Shown: piece after piece, positions 8,016 to 17,305 of the stretch | How the letters are laid out: the number at the start of each line of letters is the position of its first letter | How positions within the stretch are numbered: the stretch's first letter is position 1 | Assembly (NCBI GenBank): GCA_902493145.1 | Contig: CABUOA010000013.1 | Span: 1-52,643 of the forward strand | Length of the DNA stretch: 52,643 nucleotides | Source of the DNA: an uncultured Collinsella sp. | Lineage (GTDB): Bacteria; Actinomycetota; Coriobacteriia; Coriobacteriales; Coriobacteriaceae | Direction: 5' to 3' | Made by a program: the position numbers and the translations under genes | Notes under the pieces: generated by a model | Told to the model about the DNA's origin: nothing | The model's database searches: none | Seen by the model: the letters and a program-made list of their open reading frames with translations, nothing else

Positions 8016-9458
8016 ATGGACCAGACCGTACCCGCATACGCCGCCGAGGTGGCCGATTACGGGCGCAGCCGCGACCCCGAGCCGGGTGAGGGCGCGCTCG
8101 TTAAGAACGTGCGTCCCGAATCGCCTGCATGGGATGTGGGTATCGAGCCGGGCATGCGCGTGCTCACGGTCAACGGCGAGCAGCTCACCGACATGATCGT
8201 ATGGCTTTGGGAAGCCGACGACGACACCGTCGAGTTGGAGGTTTTCGACCCACGCGACGGCACCGTCACCCCCGTGGAGCTCGACCGTTTTCCCGGCGAG
8301 GATTGGGGCCTTGAGTTCGATGGCCCCATCTTTGACGACATGCGTACCTGCGTCAACGCCTGCGTGTTCTGCTTTATGACCATGCTGCCCAAGGGCGGTC
8401 GCTCCACGCTCTACATCCGCGACGACGACTATCGCCTGAGCTTTTTGCAGGGCAACTTTGTCACGCTCACGAACCTTTCCGACGAGGACGTGCAAAACGT
8501 CATCCAGCGCAACATGAGTCCCATGAACGTGTCGGTCCACGCTGTGAGCCCCGACGTCCGCCGTCGTATGATGGGCCGTAACGCCCAGCGAGGCATGGAC
8601 GTACTCGAGACCATCATGGCCGCCGGCATCGAGATTCACGCGCAGATCGTGTTGTGCCCCGGCATGAACGACGGCATGGAGCTGGAAAAGACCCTGCGCT
8701 TTTGCGAGGAGCACGAGCAAATCACAAGCCTGGGCATTGTGCCGCTCGGTTTTACCAAACACCAAAACCGCTTTAGCTGGTCATACAGCGACAAGCCCGA
8801 ACTGGCGCGCGAGACCATTGCCATGATCCGTCCCTACCAGGACCGTGCCTTCGAACGCTTTGGCCGCCACACCTTCCAGATGAGCGACGAGTTCTATCTG
8901 GACGCCGGCATCGATCCTCCCGAGGCAGACTTTTACGACGGCTATCCGCAGTACTACGACGGCATCGGCATGATCCGCTCGTATCTGGACGAGACCGACG
9001 ACGTGCTGGCTACCGATGCCGAGCGACTGGCCCGCGTCCGCGAGGCCATCGCCGCCCGTGGCCAGCACCTGCTGTGCCTCTCGGGCGCCAGCGCGCGCGA
9101 CACCGTGGCGCGCTTTGTGGAGTCGCCGCATGGTCTCGGCGGCACCGTCACAGCCATCAAGAACCGCTACTTTGGCGGCAACGTTGACGTGACCGGCCTC
9201 ATCGTCGCGTGTGACATTCTGGAGCAGCTGCCCCAAGATCTGTCGGGGGTTATGCTCTTTGTGCCTAAGCTCATGTTCAACGCTGACGGCATGACGCTTG
9301 ACGAGTATCATCGTGACGATTTACTCGCAAGCCTTGCCAGTCGCGGCGCCGAGGTTCATGTGGTATCGACCATGCCGCATGAGCTGCTCGATACCCTGGA
9401 GCGCATCCTTGGCATTGTGCCCGCAGACTCTAACACTTCCACTGACCCTACCCATTAA
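8016..9458 (+). CDS. DUF512 / PDZ-containing radical SAM-type Fe-S protein
   Basis: A 480-aa protein with an N-terminal PDZ-like domain (about 28-75, NVRPESPAWDVGIEPG), then CVNACVFC at residues 112-119. This is a C-x3-C-x2-C radical SAM cluster motif, followed by the family hallmarks LPKGGR and RDDDYRLSFLQGN. The C-terminal half is DUF512. The family is conserved beside der in Firmicutes and Actinobacteria. Its reaction is not established; an Fe-S linked role is only inferred. The ATG lies 2 bases after the ispH stop. Confidence 0.88.
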   Translation: MDQTVPAYAAEVADYGRSRDPEPGEGALVKNVRPESPAWDVGIEPGMRVLTVNGEQLTDMIVWLWEADDDTVELEVFDPRDGTVTPVELDRFPGEDWGLEFDGPIFDDMRTCVNACVFCFMTMLPKGGRSTLYIRDDDYRLSFLQGNFVTLTNLSDEDVQNVIQRNMSPMNVSVHAVSPDVRRRMMGRNAQRGMDVLETIMAAGIEIHAQIVLCPGMNDGMELEKTLRFCEEHEQITSLGIVPLGFTKHQNRFSWSYSDKPELARETIAMIRPYQDRAFERFGRHTFQMSDEFYLDAGIDPPEADFYDGYPQYYDGIGMIRSYLDETDDVLATDAERLARVREAIAARGQHLLCLSGASARDTVARFVESPHGLGGTVTAIKNRYFGGNVDVTGLIVACDILEQLPQDLSGVMLFVPKLMFNADGMTLDEYHRDDLLASLASRGAEVHVVSTMPHELLDTLERILGIVPADSNTSTDPTH

Positions 9459-9468
9459 AGGAGAGCAG

Positions 9469-10803
9469 ATGAAACCTATCGTCGCCGTCGTCGGACGCCC
9501 CAACGTGGGCAAGTCCACGCTCGTTAACCGCCTGGCCCAGACCTCGGACGCCATCGTCCATGAGTCCCGCGGCGTCACGCGCGATCGCTCATATCACACG
9601 GCCGATTGGAACGGCCGCGAGTTCACCATCGTCGACACGGGCGGCATCGAGCCGCTCAAGAGCGACGACGTCTTTGCCACGTCCATCCGCGACCAGGCCC
9701 TCGCCGCCGCCGAGGAAGCCGCCGTCATCCTGTTTGTGGTCGACGGCCGCACCGGCGTCACCGAGGAGGACGAGTCGGTCGCTCGCATGCTCAAGCGCTG
9801 CGACAAGCCGGTCTTTCTGCTGGTGAACAAGCTCGACAACCCCGATCGCGAGAACGACAGCATCTGGGAGTTCTATTCGCTCGGCATCGGTGAGCCCACG
9901 CCCCTCTCGGCCCTGCATGGTCATGGCACGGGCGACCTGCTCGACGATATCGTGGCCCTGCTTCCGGAGGAAGAGGACGAGGTCGCCGACGAGTTCCCCG
10001 ATGCGCTGAACGTGGCCATCATCGGCCGCCCCAACGCCGGCAAGTCCTCGCTGTTCAACCGCATCCTGGGCGCCGACCGCTCTATCGTGTCCAACATTGC
10101 CGGCACGACGCGCGACGCCATCGACACCGTCGTGGAGCGCAACGGCAAGCACTACCGCATGGTCGACACCGCGGGCATCCGCAAGAAGAGTACCGTGTAC
10201 GAGAATATCGAGTACTACTCGATGGTCCGCGGCCTGCGCGCCATCGACCGCGCCGACGTGGCATTGCTCGTCGTCGACGCCTCCGTGGGCGTCACCGAGC
10301 AGGACCAGAAGGTCATGGGCTTGGCCATCGAGCGCGGCTGCGCCATCGTGGTGCTGCTCAACAAGTGGGACCTGCTCGATGACGACCGCAAGCGCGAGGC
10401 CTGCATGGAGACCGTCGACCGCCGTCTGGGCGTCATGGCTCCCTGGGCCCAGTACCTGCGCATCTCTGCCCTCACTGGCCGCAGCGTCGAGAAGATCTGG
10501 GCGATGGTCGACGCCGCTGAGAAGACGCGCTCGCAAAAGATCACCACCTCGCGCCTCAACACCTTCCTCACCGACCTGCGCGAGTTCGGCCACACCGTGG
10601 TGGACGGCAAGCGCCGCCTGCGCATGCACTACGTGACTCAGACGGGCATCAACCCGCCGACGTTCACGTTCTTCGTCAACCACAGCGACCTGGTCAACGA
10701 CACCTACCAGCGCTACGTGGAGAACCGCATGCGCTCGACCTTCGATTTTGCCGGCACGCCCATTCGACTCTTCTTTAGGAAGAAGGAGCAAAAGGATGCA
10801 TAA
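9469..10803 (+). CDS. der: ribosome biogenesis GTPase Der (EngA)
   Basis: An essential double-GTPase needed for maturation of the 50S ribosomal subunit. It has two tandem G domains with P-loops GRPNVGKS near the N-terminus and GRPNAGKS in the second domain, each followed by DTGG or DTAG switch II motifs and NKLD/NKWD guanine motifs. A C-terminal KH-like domain ends in RLFFRKK. It is 444 aa. The start at 9469 follows AAAGGAGAG; upstream in-frame codons belong to the preceding gene. Its last 8 bases overlap the start of plsY. Confidence 0.97.
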   Translation: MKPIVAVVGRPNVGKSTLVNRLAQTSDAIVHESRGVTRDRSYHTADWNGREFTIVDTGGIEPLKSDDVFATSIRDQALAAAEEAAVILFVVDGRTGVTEEDESVARMLKRCDKPVFLLVNKLDNPDRENDSIWEFYSLGIGEPTPLSALHGHGTGDLLDDIVALLPEEEDEVADEFPDALNVAIIGRPNAGKSSLFNRILGADRSIVSNIAGTTRDAIDTVVERNGKHYRMVDTAGIRKKSTVYENIEYYSMVRGLRAIDRADVALLVVDASVGVTEQDQKVMGLAIERGCAIVVLLNKWDLLDDDRKREACMETVDRRLGVMAPWAQYLRISALTGRSVEKIWAMVDAAEKTRSQKITTSRLNTFLTDLREFGHTVVDGKRRLRMHYVTQTGINPPTFTFFVNHSDLVNDTYQRYVENRMRSTFDFAGTPIRLFFRKKEQKDA

Positions 10804-11479
10804 TCCGATTCTTCTGACCGCCATCTGCGCCGTGGTCTCGTTCTTTATCGGAGCGATTCCGTTCGGCCTGATCCTGGGCCGCGTGTTTAACCACACTGAC
10901 ATTCGTAAGGCGGGCTCCGGCAACATCGGCACCACCAACGCCCTGCGCGTGGCCGGCCCCAAGGTGGCCGCGCTCACGCTGCTGCTCGACTGCCTTAAGG
11001 GCGCCATCTGCGTCCTTATCGCGCGTCCGCTCATTGCCGACTTGGGCTATGGCTTCCCCGTGAGCATTATGGCCCCCGGTGCCTCCGGCGACTGGATGCT
11101 CGGCGTCATCTGCCTGGCAGCCGTGTGGGGCCATATCTTCTCGCCCTACCTCAACTTCCATGGCGGCAAGGGCATCGCAGTTGGTCTGGGCGTCATCCTC
11201 GCCTGGTACTGGCCCATCGGACTTTCGCTGCTGGGCATGTTTATCGTGGCCGTCGCCATCACCAAGTTTGTGTCGGTGGGCTCGCTTGCCGCGGCCATCG
11301 GTCTTCCCATCGCTGCCTGCGCGGTCTTTCCGTACAGCAGCCTCGGACTTAAGTTTTGCATGGCGCTGATCGGCATTACTGTGGTGTGGGCCCATCGTGC
11401 GAACATCAAAAAGCTCATGACGGGTAAGGAGTCCAAGCTCTCGTTTACCAAGCGCGTCACCGAGCCCGACGATAAGTAG
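10796..11479 (+). CDS. plsY: acyl-phosphate:glycerol-3-phosphate acyltransferase
   Basis: An integral membrane enzyme that acylates glycerol-3-phosphate using acyl-phosphate, the first committed step of phospholipid synthesis in most bacteria. Family motifs are present: GSGNIGTTNALRVAG (motif 1, residues about 41-55), FHGGKGIA (motif 2) and the third-loop motif near the C-terminus (WAHRANIKKL). It is a 227-aa polytopic protein. Its ATG lies inside the last codons of der (8-base overlap) with an AAGGAGC ribosome site inside der. Confidence 0.93.
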   Translation: MHNPILLTAICAVVSFFIGAIPFGLILGRVFNHTDIRKAGSGNIGTTNALRVAGPKVAALTLLLDCLKGAICVLIARPLIADLGYGFPVSIMAPGASGDWMLGVICLAAVWGHIFSPYLNFHGGKGIAVGLGVILAWYWPIGLSLLGMFIVAVAITKFVSVGSLAAAIGLPIAACAVFPYSSLGLKFCMALIGITVVWAHRANIKKLMTGKESKLSFTKRVTEPDDK

Positions 11480-11488
11480 GAGAGAGTC

Positions 11489-12496
11489 ATGAATGTTGCG
11501 CTGATTGGCTCCGGCTCCTGGGGAACCGCCGTCGCCGGCCTCGCCGCCGCGCGAGCCGAGCGCGTGACCATGTGGGCCCACAGCGAGCAGACGGCCGCCG
11601 GCATTAACGGCGAGCACCGCAATCCCCGGTATCTGGTGGGCTACGAGCTGCCCGGCAACGTCGTCGCCACCACGGACCTTTCGCAGGCGCTCGACGGCGC
11701 CGAGGCCATCATCTTCGCCGTTCCTTCGACGCACCTTCGCAGCGTGTGCCACCAGGCCGCGCCCTTTATCGCCGCCGATACTCCGGTACTCTGCCTCACC
11801 AAGGGCATTGAGCCCGAGTCCGGCCTGCTCATGAGCGAGGTCATCGCCAGCGAGATCGGCAACGAGGCACGTGTCGCGGCTCTTTCTGGCCCCAACCATG
11901 CCGAGGAAATCTGCCGCGGAGGTCTTTCTGCCGCCGTCATCGCCAGCGAAGATCCACAGATAGGGGAGACCTTTAAGGACCTGCTTCTGTCAACGGCCTT
12001 CCGCATCTACCTGTCGCAGGACATGACCGGTGTCGAGGTCTGCGGCGCCATGAAAAACGTAATCGCCATCGTGTGCGGCATCTCCGCCGGCACCGGTGCG
12101 GGCGACAACACGCTCGCCCTTATCATGACACGCGGCCTGGCAGAGATCAGCCGTCTGGTGCACGCCCGCGGCGGTCAAGCTATGACCTGCATGGGGCTTG
12201 CCGGCATGGGCGACCTCATTGCCACCTGTACCTCGGAGCATTCGCGTAACCGCACCTTTGGCTACGAGTTTGCCCACGGCGTGTCGCTCGACGAGTACCA
12301 GACGCGCACGCATATGGTTGTCGAGGGCGCCGTCGCGGCCCGCAGCGTCAGCGAACTTGCCCGTTCACTGGGCGTAGACATTCCGCTCACCTTTGCCGTG
12401 GAGCAAACGCTCTACAACGGTGTTACTTTGGATAGGGCGCTCGAGATTCTTACCGACCGCGTCCCTTCTCAAGAGTTCTACGGACTCACCGACTAG
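11489..12496 (+). CDS. gpsA: NAD(P)-dependent glycerol-3-phosphate dehydrogenase
   Basis: Reduces dihydroxyacetone phosphate to sn-glycerol-3-phosphate, feeding PlsY just upstream. It has the N-terminal Rossmann motif GSGSWGTAVA (residues 7-16), LTKGIE, SGPNHAEE (the family usually has SGPSFAxE), and the catalytic-lysine region GAMKNVIAI. At 335 aa it is typical. It sits 9 bases after plsY with a GGAGAG ribosome site, so substrate supply and its use are co-transcribed. Confidence 0.95.
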   Translation: MNVALIGSGSWGTAVAGLAAARAERVTMWAHSEQTAAGINGEHRNPRYLVGYELPGNVVATTDLSQALDGAEAIIFAVPSTHLRSVCHQAAPFIAADTPVLCLTKGIEPESGLLMSEVIASEIGNEARVAALSGPNHAEEICRGGLSAAVIASEDPQIGETFKDLLLSTAFRIYLSQDMTGVEVCGAMKNVIAIVCGISAGTGAGDNTLALIMTRGLAEISRLVHARGGQAMTCMGLAGMGDLIATCTSEHSRNRTFGYEFAHGVSLDEYQTRTHMVVEGAVAARSVSELARSLGVDIPLTFAVEQTLYNGVTLDRALEILTDRVPSQEFYGLTD

Positions 12497-12514
12497 CGTA
12501 GAAAGGCTACTACC

Positions 12515-13186
12515 ATGGGTTCCATCAAAATCGCTCCGTCCGTCCTTTCGGCCGACATGGCCAACCTCAAGGGAGAGCTCGACAAGATCGCCGGCGCCGA
12601 CTACGTTCACTTTGACGTTATGGACGGCCACTTTACCGGCAACCTCACCTTTGGCGTTGACATCCTTAAGGCCGTCAAGCGCTCCACCAACGTGCCGGTC
12701 GATGCGCACCTCATGGTGTCGAACCCCGACGAGACGGTCGATTGGTACGCCGATGCCGGTGCCGACATGATCACCGTGCACTACGAGGCCTCCACGCACC
12801 TGCATCGCACGCTCACGCACCTGCAGCAGCGCGGCGTCAAGGCCGGCGTGGTGCTCAACCCCGCCACCCCCGTGTGCGTACTTGAGAGCATCATCGACGT
12901 CGTCGATATGGTGCTGCTGATGAGCGTGAACCCCGGCTTTGGCGGCCAGAGCTTTATCCCGGGCACTATCGCCAAACTGCACGAGCTCAAGGCCATGTGC
13001 GAGCGCCACGGCGTGTCGCCCATGATCGAGGTCGACGGCGGCATTTCTTCCAAGAACATTGCCGAGGTCGTCAAGGCTGGTGCCAACGTTCTCGTGGCCG
13101 GCTCCGCCGTATTTAAGTCCGAAGATCCCGCCGCCGAGGTTGCGCTGCTGCAGAAGCTGGGCAATGAGGCCGCACAGGAGGCATAA
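12515..13186 (+). CDS. rpe: ribulose-phosphate 3-epimerase
   Basis: Interconverts ribulose-5-phosphate and xylulose-5-phosphate in the pentose phosphate pathway. The 223-aa TIM barrel shows PSVLSADMANL near the N-terminus, the metal/catalytic motif HFDVMDGHF, DAHLMV, SVNPGFGGQSF and EVDGGI. It is complete and normal. It follows gpsA by 18 bases. Its last codons carry an AGGAGG that probably serves the next gene. Confidence 0.95.
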   Translation: MGSIKIAPSVLSADMANLKGELDKIAGADYVHFDVMDGHFTGNLTFGVDILKAVKRSTNVPVDAHLMVSNPDETVDWYADAGADMITVHYEASTHLHRTLTHLQQRGVKAGVVLNPATPVCVLESIIDVVDMVLLMSVNPGFGGQSFIPGTIAKLHELKAMCERHGVSPMIEVDGGISSKNIAEVVKAGANVLVAGSAVFKSEDPAAEVALLQKLGNEAAQEA

Positions 13187-13192
13187 ACCCTT

Positions 13193-14371
13193 ATGACCGC
13201 AGGTCAAAACCGCATACCCGTGAATCTTGACTACGCCGCCTCGACGCCCATGCGCGCCGAGGCGCTCCTTGCGCAGCGCGAATATGACGACAGCGAGCTT
13301 GCCGGCGTCAACCCCAACTCGCTGCACTCGCTCGGCCGCAAGGCCGCCGCGCGCCTGGAGGTTGCCCGTCGCGAGATCGCCCATAGCTTTGGCGCACGCG
13401 TCCGCCCGTCCGAGATTGTTCTGACCAACGGCGGCACCGAAGCCAACCAGCTGGCGCTGCTCGGTCTTGCCGAGGGCGCTCGTCAGCGCGATCGCAAGCG
13501 CGATCGTGTAATCGTTTCGGCCATCGAGCACGATTCGATTCTGGACAACCTGCCGCTGCTGCGTGCCGCCGGCTTTACCGTCGACCTGGTGCAGCCCTGC
13601 CGCGCGGGCTACATTGAGCCTGCCACGCTGAGCGACTTGCTGAGCGACGACGTGTCGCTCGTGAGCATTATGGTCGCCAACAACGAGACCGGCGTGGTGC
13701 AGCCCATCCGCGAGCTTGCCGCAGCTGCGCACACCGCAGGTGCCCTGTTCCACACCGATGCCATCCAGGGCTACTTACATATTCCGCTCGATGTCACCGA
13801 GCTGGGCGTCGACGCCATGTCCGTCGCAGCCCACAAGATTGGCGGTCCCGTGGCATCTGGCGCACTCTACCTTAAGAGCCGCACGCCGCTGCGCCCGCGC
13901 ATCTTTGGCGGCGGACAGGAGGCCGGTCGTCGTGCCGGCACGCAAGACCTTCGAACGCAGCTCGCCTTTGCCGCTGCCGCCTCGTCTCTGACGCCCCATG
14001 TGGCTCATGAGCGCGCGAAGCTGCAAGCCCTTTCCGACAAGCTCTACGCCACGCTTACGGCCCACCAGCGCATTCACGCCACCATGGGCGACTACGCACA
14101 GGCCGATCGCCTGCCGGGCATGGTGTCGATCTACGTTGATGGCATGGACTCCGAGGAGCTCATCGTCAAGCTCGATGCCGCCGGCTTTGAGGTTTCGGCC
14201 GGCTCGGCGTGCTCGAGCGGCAGCATGGACCCGAGCCATGTGCTCAGCGCCATGGGCATTGGTCGCGAGCAGGCACTAGGTGCACTGCGCATTTCCTTTG
14301 ACGACCGCGTGAATCCGGACGATCTGGACGAGTTTGCCCAGACGCTGCTCTCGATCGCAGGTGCCGCATGA
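13193..14371 (+). CDS. cysteine desulfurase (NifS/IscS-like, class V aminotransferase)
   Basis: A PLP enzyme that takes sulfur from cysteine as a persulfide for Fe-S clusters and thiolated tRNA. It has the N-terminal NLDYAASTP, a PLP lysine at Lys215 (SVAAHKIGGP) and the catalytic Cys340 in the loop SAGSACSSGS. The residues around that Cys and the overall length (392 aa) fit the NifS/IscS type rather than SufS. Which scaffold or acceptor it serves is not visible here. Its stop overlaps the start of the next gene by 4 bases (ATGA). Confidence 0.9.
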   Translation: MTAGQNRIPVNLDYAASTPMRAEALLAQREYDDSELAGVNPNSLHSLGRKAAARLEVARREIAHSFGARVRPSEIVLTNGGTEANQLALLGLAEGARQRDRKRDRVIVSAIEHDSILDNLPLLRAAGFTVDLVQPCRAGYIEPATLSDLLSDDVSLVSIMVANNETGVVQPIRELAAAAHTAGALFHTDAIQGYLHIPLDVTELGVDAMSVAAHKIGGPVASGALYLKSRTPLRPRIFGGGQEAGRRAGTQDLRTQLAFAAAASSLTPHVAHERAKLQALSDKLYATLTAHQRIHATMGDYAQADRLPGMVSIYVDGMDSEELIVKLDAAGFEVSAGSACSSGSMDPSHVLSAMGIGREQALGALRISFDDRVNPDDLDEFAQTLLSIAGAA

Positions 14372-15177
14372 TCGTCGCCGAGCTCGAGCGCGCGCTACTG
14401 GCACGCTATCCCAAGACGGACACCGAGCCCTGGGACCACGTAGGACTCTCCGTTGGCGATCCGGCCGCGGAGATCACCGGCGTTGCCTGCGCACTCGATG
14501 CGACTGAGGCTAATGTTCGCCGCGCCCAAGAAGCAAGCGCCAACGTGCTGCTGACGCATCATCCCATATACATCAAGGCACCCGAGGCCTTTTGTCCGGC
14601 GGATGCCACACGACCCCAGTGCAGTGCGGCCCTCTACGAGGCTGCCCGCTGCGGGGTGAGCATTATCTCGCTCCACACCAACCTGGACCGCTCACACGAA
14701 GCCCGTGTCTGCCTGAGCAAGCTGCTGGGTGCCGCACCCGTGAGCTCACTGGAGCACGTGGACGACCCCGAGGCCACCGGCCTGGGCGCACTTGCAACGC
14801 TCAACGACCCGTGCACGCTGCGCGATCTTGCCACCCGTGCTGCCACGGCCTTTGGCAGCGACCCGCGTGTGTGGGGCAAAGCTGATCGCCCGTGCCGCAC
14901 CGTCGCCATTTTGGGCGGCTCCCTGGGCGACTTCGGAGAGCTCGCCATCGCCGCGGGCGCAGATGTTGTCGTGACGGGCGAGGCGGGCTACCACGTGGCG
15001 CAAGACCTTGCCTTGCGCGGGCTGCCGGTGATCTTGCTCGGCCACGACCGCTCCGAGGAGCCGTTCGTTGATATATTGATGAACTCTACAGTTGACGCCG
15101 GGGCCGACCCCCGTCATGCGATTAAAATACTGAACCCTTGCCAATGGTGGACTGTGACAAAAGGAGAGAACTTATGA
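14368..15177 (+). CDS. Nif3-like dinuclear metal centre protein
   Basis: A 269-aa member of the Nif3/YbgI/YqfO family, ring-shaped hexamers with two metals per subunit and disputed function (a GTP cyclohydrolase 1 type 2 annotation is often transferred without proof). Metal-ligand motifs include LLTHHPI and SLHTNLD in the first half and GHDRSEEPF near the C-terminus. It is the short form without the central PII-like insertion. It overlaps the stops and starts of both neighbours (ATGA on each side), so it is tightly coupled. Confidence 0.88.
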   Translation: MIVAELERALLARYPKTDTEPWDHVGLSVGDPAAEITGVACALDATEANVRRAQEASANVLLTHHPIYIKAPEAFCPADATRPQCSAALYEAARCGVSIISLHTNLDRSHEARVCLSKLLGAAPVSSLEHVDDPEATGLGALATLNDPCTLRDLATRAATAFGSDPRVWGKADRPCRTVAILGGSLGDFGELAIAAGADVVVTGEAGYHVAQDLALRGLPVILLGHDRSEEPFVDILMNSTVDAGADPRHAIKILNPCQWWTVTKGENL

Positions 15178-15893
15178 GCGCCGGCGCTACGCTACTCAAG
15201 CTGCAACAGATCGATTTGGAGCTCGCCCGCAACAAGAGCGAACTTGCCAATATGCCGGAGCTCAAGGAGCTCGCTTCCAAGCGCAAGACCTATGTGAAGC
15301 TCAAGTCCGAGATGACCAAGCTCTACGCCCAGCGCAAGGATCTGGACATTGAGCTCGACGATCTCAACACCACCGAGATTCAGACGAACAACGCCATCGA
15401 GGCTGCCAAGAAGCGCCACGTCGACGGCTCCGACTACCGCGAGGTCCAGGACCTGGAGAACGAGCTCGCCACCCTGGCCAAGCGTCTGGACAAGATCGAG
15501 CACACCCGCAAGGACGTCGTCGTCGCCCACAAGGAGGCGCTCGACCGCGAGGCTCGCGCGCAGGCCATCATCGCCAAGTTCGAGGAGGGCGTGAAGGCCG
15601 ATACCAAGGCCGCCCGCGCCAAGGCCGCCGACCTCCAGGCCCAGATTGATGCCGGCACCAAGGAGCGCACCGCGCTTGCCGCCACGCTGCCGACCGACGT
15701 GCTCACCGACTACGAGCGTCTGCTGAAGCAGTTCCGCGGCCTGGCCGTCGAGACCATCCAGGGCAACATTCCCACGGTCTGCCACACCGCGCTGCAGGCA
15801 TCGTCCATGAGCGACCTCAACCACGACGGCAGCGAGATTACGCACTGCCCGTACTGCCACCGCCTCCTGGTACTCCCGAGCAAGGAAGCCTAG
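15174..15893 (+). CDS. coiled-coil protein with C-terminal zinc ribbon (DUF164/C4-type)
   Basis: A 239-aa protein: residues about 5-190 form a long Lys/Glu/Leu coiled coil, and the tail resembles the C4 zinc-ribbon family often found beside Nif3-like genes. Only Cys203-His204 and the pair Cys225/Cys228 (CPYC) are present. The expected first Cys, three positions before Cys203, is Pro200. The start overlaps the previous stop and is preceded by AAAGGAGAG. In other bacteria such proteins have been linked to nucleic-acid or tRNA handling; the role here is unknown. Confidence 0.85.
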   Translation: MSAGATLLKLQQIDLELARNKSELANMPELKELASKRKTYVKLKSEMTKLYAQRKDLDIELDDLNTTEIQTNNAIEAAKKRHVDGSDYREVQDLENELATLAKRLDKIEHTRKDVVVAHKEALDREARAQAIIAKFEEGVKADTKAARAKAADLQAQIDAGTKERTALAATLPTDVLTDYERLLKQFRGLAVETIQGNIPTVCHTALQASSMSDLNHDGSEITHCPYCHRLLVLPSKEA

Positions 15894-15895
15894 CG

Positions 15896-17110
15896 ATGAC
15901 GGCGGCATCCAACAATTCAATGCAACTTGAGGGAAAAACGATCCTGCTGGGCATTACCGGCGGGATCGCCGCCTATAAGTCGTGCAATATCGTGCGCCAG
16001 CTCCAAAAGCGCGGCGCGCGCGTCAAGGTCGTTATGAGCGAGCATGCCACCGAGTTTGTCGGCCCGCTCACCTTCCGTGCGCTCACCAACGAGCCCGTCG
16101 CCGTAGGCCTGTTCGACGACCCCTCCGACCCCATCCACCACATTTCGCTGGCGCAAGAGCCCGATCTGGTGGTCGTGGCGCCCGCGACGGCCAATATCAT
16201 CGCCAAGATGGCCAACGGCATCGCCGACGACCTCATCTCCACCACGCTACTTGCGACGCCGCGACCCATCGTGATCGCACCCGCTATGAACAACGGCATG
16301 TGGAAGGCGCCGGCGACACAGGCCAACATGTCCACGCTGCGCGAGCGCGGTGTCCATGTGGTGGGACCCGGCAGCGGCTACCTTGCCTGCGGCGACGTGG
16401 ACACGGGACGCATGAGCGAGCCCGAGGACATCGTCGAGGCTGTCTGCGAGGTGCTCAACCCCGCGCCTCAGGACCTGGCAGGTAAGCGCATCGTGATTAC
16501 CGCCGGCCCCACGCACGAGCCGATCGATCCCGTGCGCTTTATTGGCAACCGTTCTTCGGGCAAGATGGGTATCGCCCTGGCGGGGGAGGCCGCACGTCGC
16601 GGTGCCGCCGTCACGCTCGTGCTGGGACCGACATCGCTCGACGTTCCCCGCGGTGTGGAGTGCGTGCACGTACAGACCGCCTCAGAAATGCTCAAGGCAG
16701 CGCTGAGCGCCTTCCAGACGGCCGACGCGGCCATTTGCGCCGCCGCCGTCGCCGACTACACGCCGGCGGCCCCAGCGGACCATAAGCTCAAAAAGGCCAA
16801 CGAGCGCCTGGATCGAATCGAGCTCGTCGAGACCGTTGACATCTTGGCCGAACTTTCACGCCAAAAGGGCGATCGCCTCGTAATCGGCTTTGCAGCCGAG
16901 ACTGATAACGTCGTCGAGTACGCCGAGCGCAAATTGACCCGCAAAGGCTGCGATGCCATTATCGCCAACGATGTCTCACGCGCCGATTCGGGCTTTGGAA
17001 CCGACACCAACAAGGCTTGGATCGTGAGCATAGCGGGTACGCAAGAACTACCCGTACTAACAAAACCCCAGCTCGCAGATACAATTTTGGACTTGCTTCA
17101 AAATTTGTAA
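15896..17110 (+). CDS. coaBC: bifunctional phosphopantothenoylcysteine decarboxylase / phosphopantothenate-cysteine ligase
   Basis: Catalyses two steps of coenzyme A synthesis. The N-terminal CoaC flavoprotein half has GITGGIAAYKS, the PAMN/NNGMW substrate motif and GYLACGDVDTGRM with its catalytic Cys. The C-terminal CoaB half has ITAGPTHEPIDPVRF, NRSSGKMG and KLKK, and binds CTP. It is 404 aa and full length. It is the last gene of the long plus-strand run and is followed by a tRNA promoter. Confidence 0.95.
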   Translation: MTAASNNSMQLEGKTILLGITGGIAAYKSCNIVRQLQKRGARVKVVMSEHATEFVGPLTFRALTNEPVAVGLFDDPSDPIHHISLAQEPDLVVVAPATANIIAKMANGIADDLISTTLLATPRPIVIAPAMNNGMWKAPATQANMSTLRERGVHVVGPGSGYLACGDVDTGRMSEPEDIVEAVCEVLNPAPQDLAGKRIVITAGPTHEPIDPVRFIGNRSSGKMGIALAGEAARRGAAVTLVLGPTSLDVPRGVECVHVQTASEMLKAALSAFQTADAAICAAAVADYTPAAPADHKLKKANERLDRIELVETVDILAELSRQKGDRLVIGFAAETDNVVEYAERKLTRKGCDAIIANDVSRADSGFGTDTNKAWIVSIAGTQELPVLTKPQLADTILDLLQNL

Positions 17111-17118
17111 AAAAGTTC

Positions 17119-17148
17119 TTGCACAAGGACAAAGTTTCGGGTTAATAT
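17119..17148 (+). promoter_or_regulatory. promoter for tRNA-Pro
   Basis: TTGCAC (17119-17124) and TAATAT (17143-17148) are 18 bases apart, just after the coaBC stop. Both match the sigma-70 consensus well. Transcription would start about 35 bases before the tRNA, giving a short trimmed leader. Confidence 0.65.
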
Positions 17149-17190
17149 ACTCCCTGTTGCGAGCGAAAGCAGAGCAACAAACAAAAGCTT

Positions 17191-17267
<77 letters not shown>

Positions 17268-17278
17268 GAAGTTTGCAG

Positions 17279-17305
17279 GTCAGGCACTTAGTGCCTGACT
17301 TTTTT
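17279..17305 (+). terminator. Rho-independent terminator after tRNA-Pro
   Basis: A perfect 9-bp stem (GTCAGGCAC with GTGCCTGAC) with a TTA loop is followed directly by six T and then GTTTT. It ends the tRNA transcript, and probably also readthrough from the coaBC operon. Confidence 0.9.
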
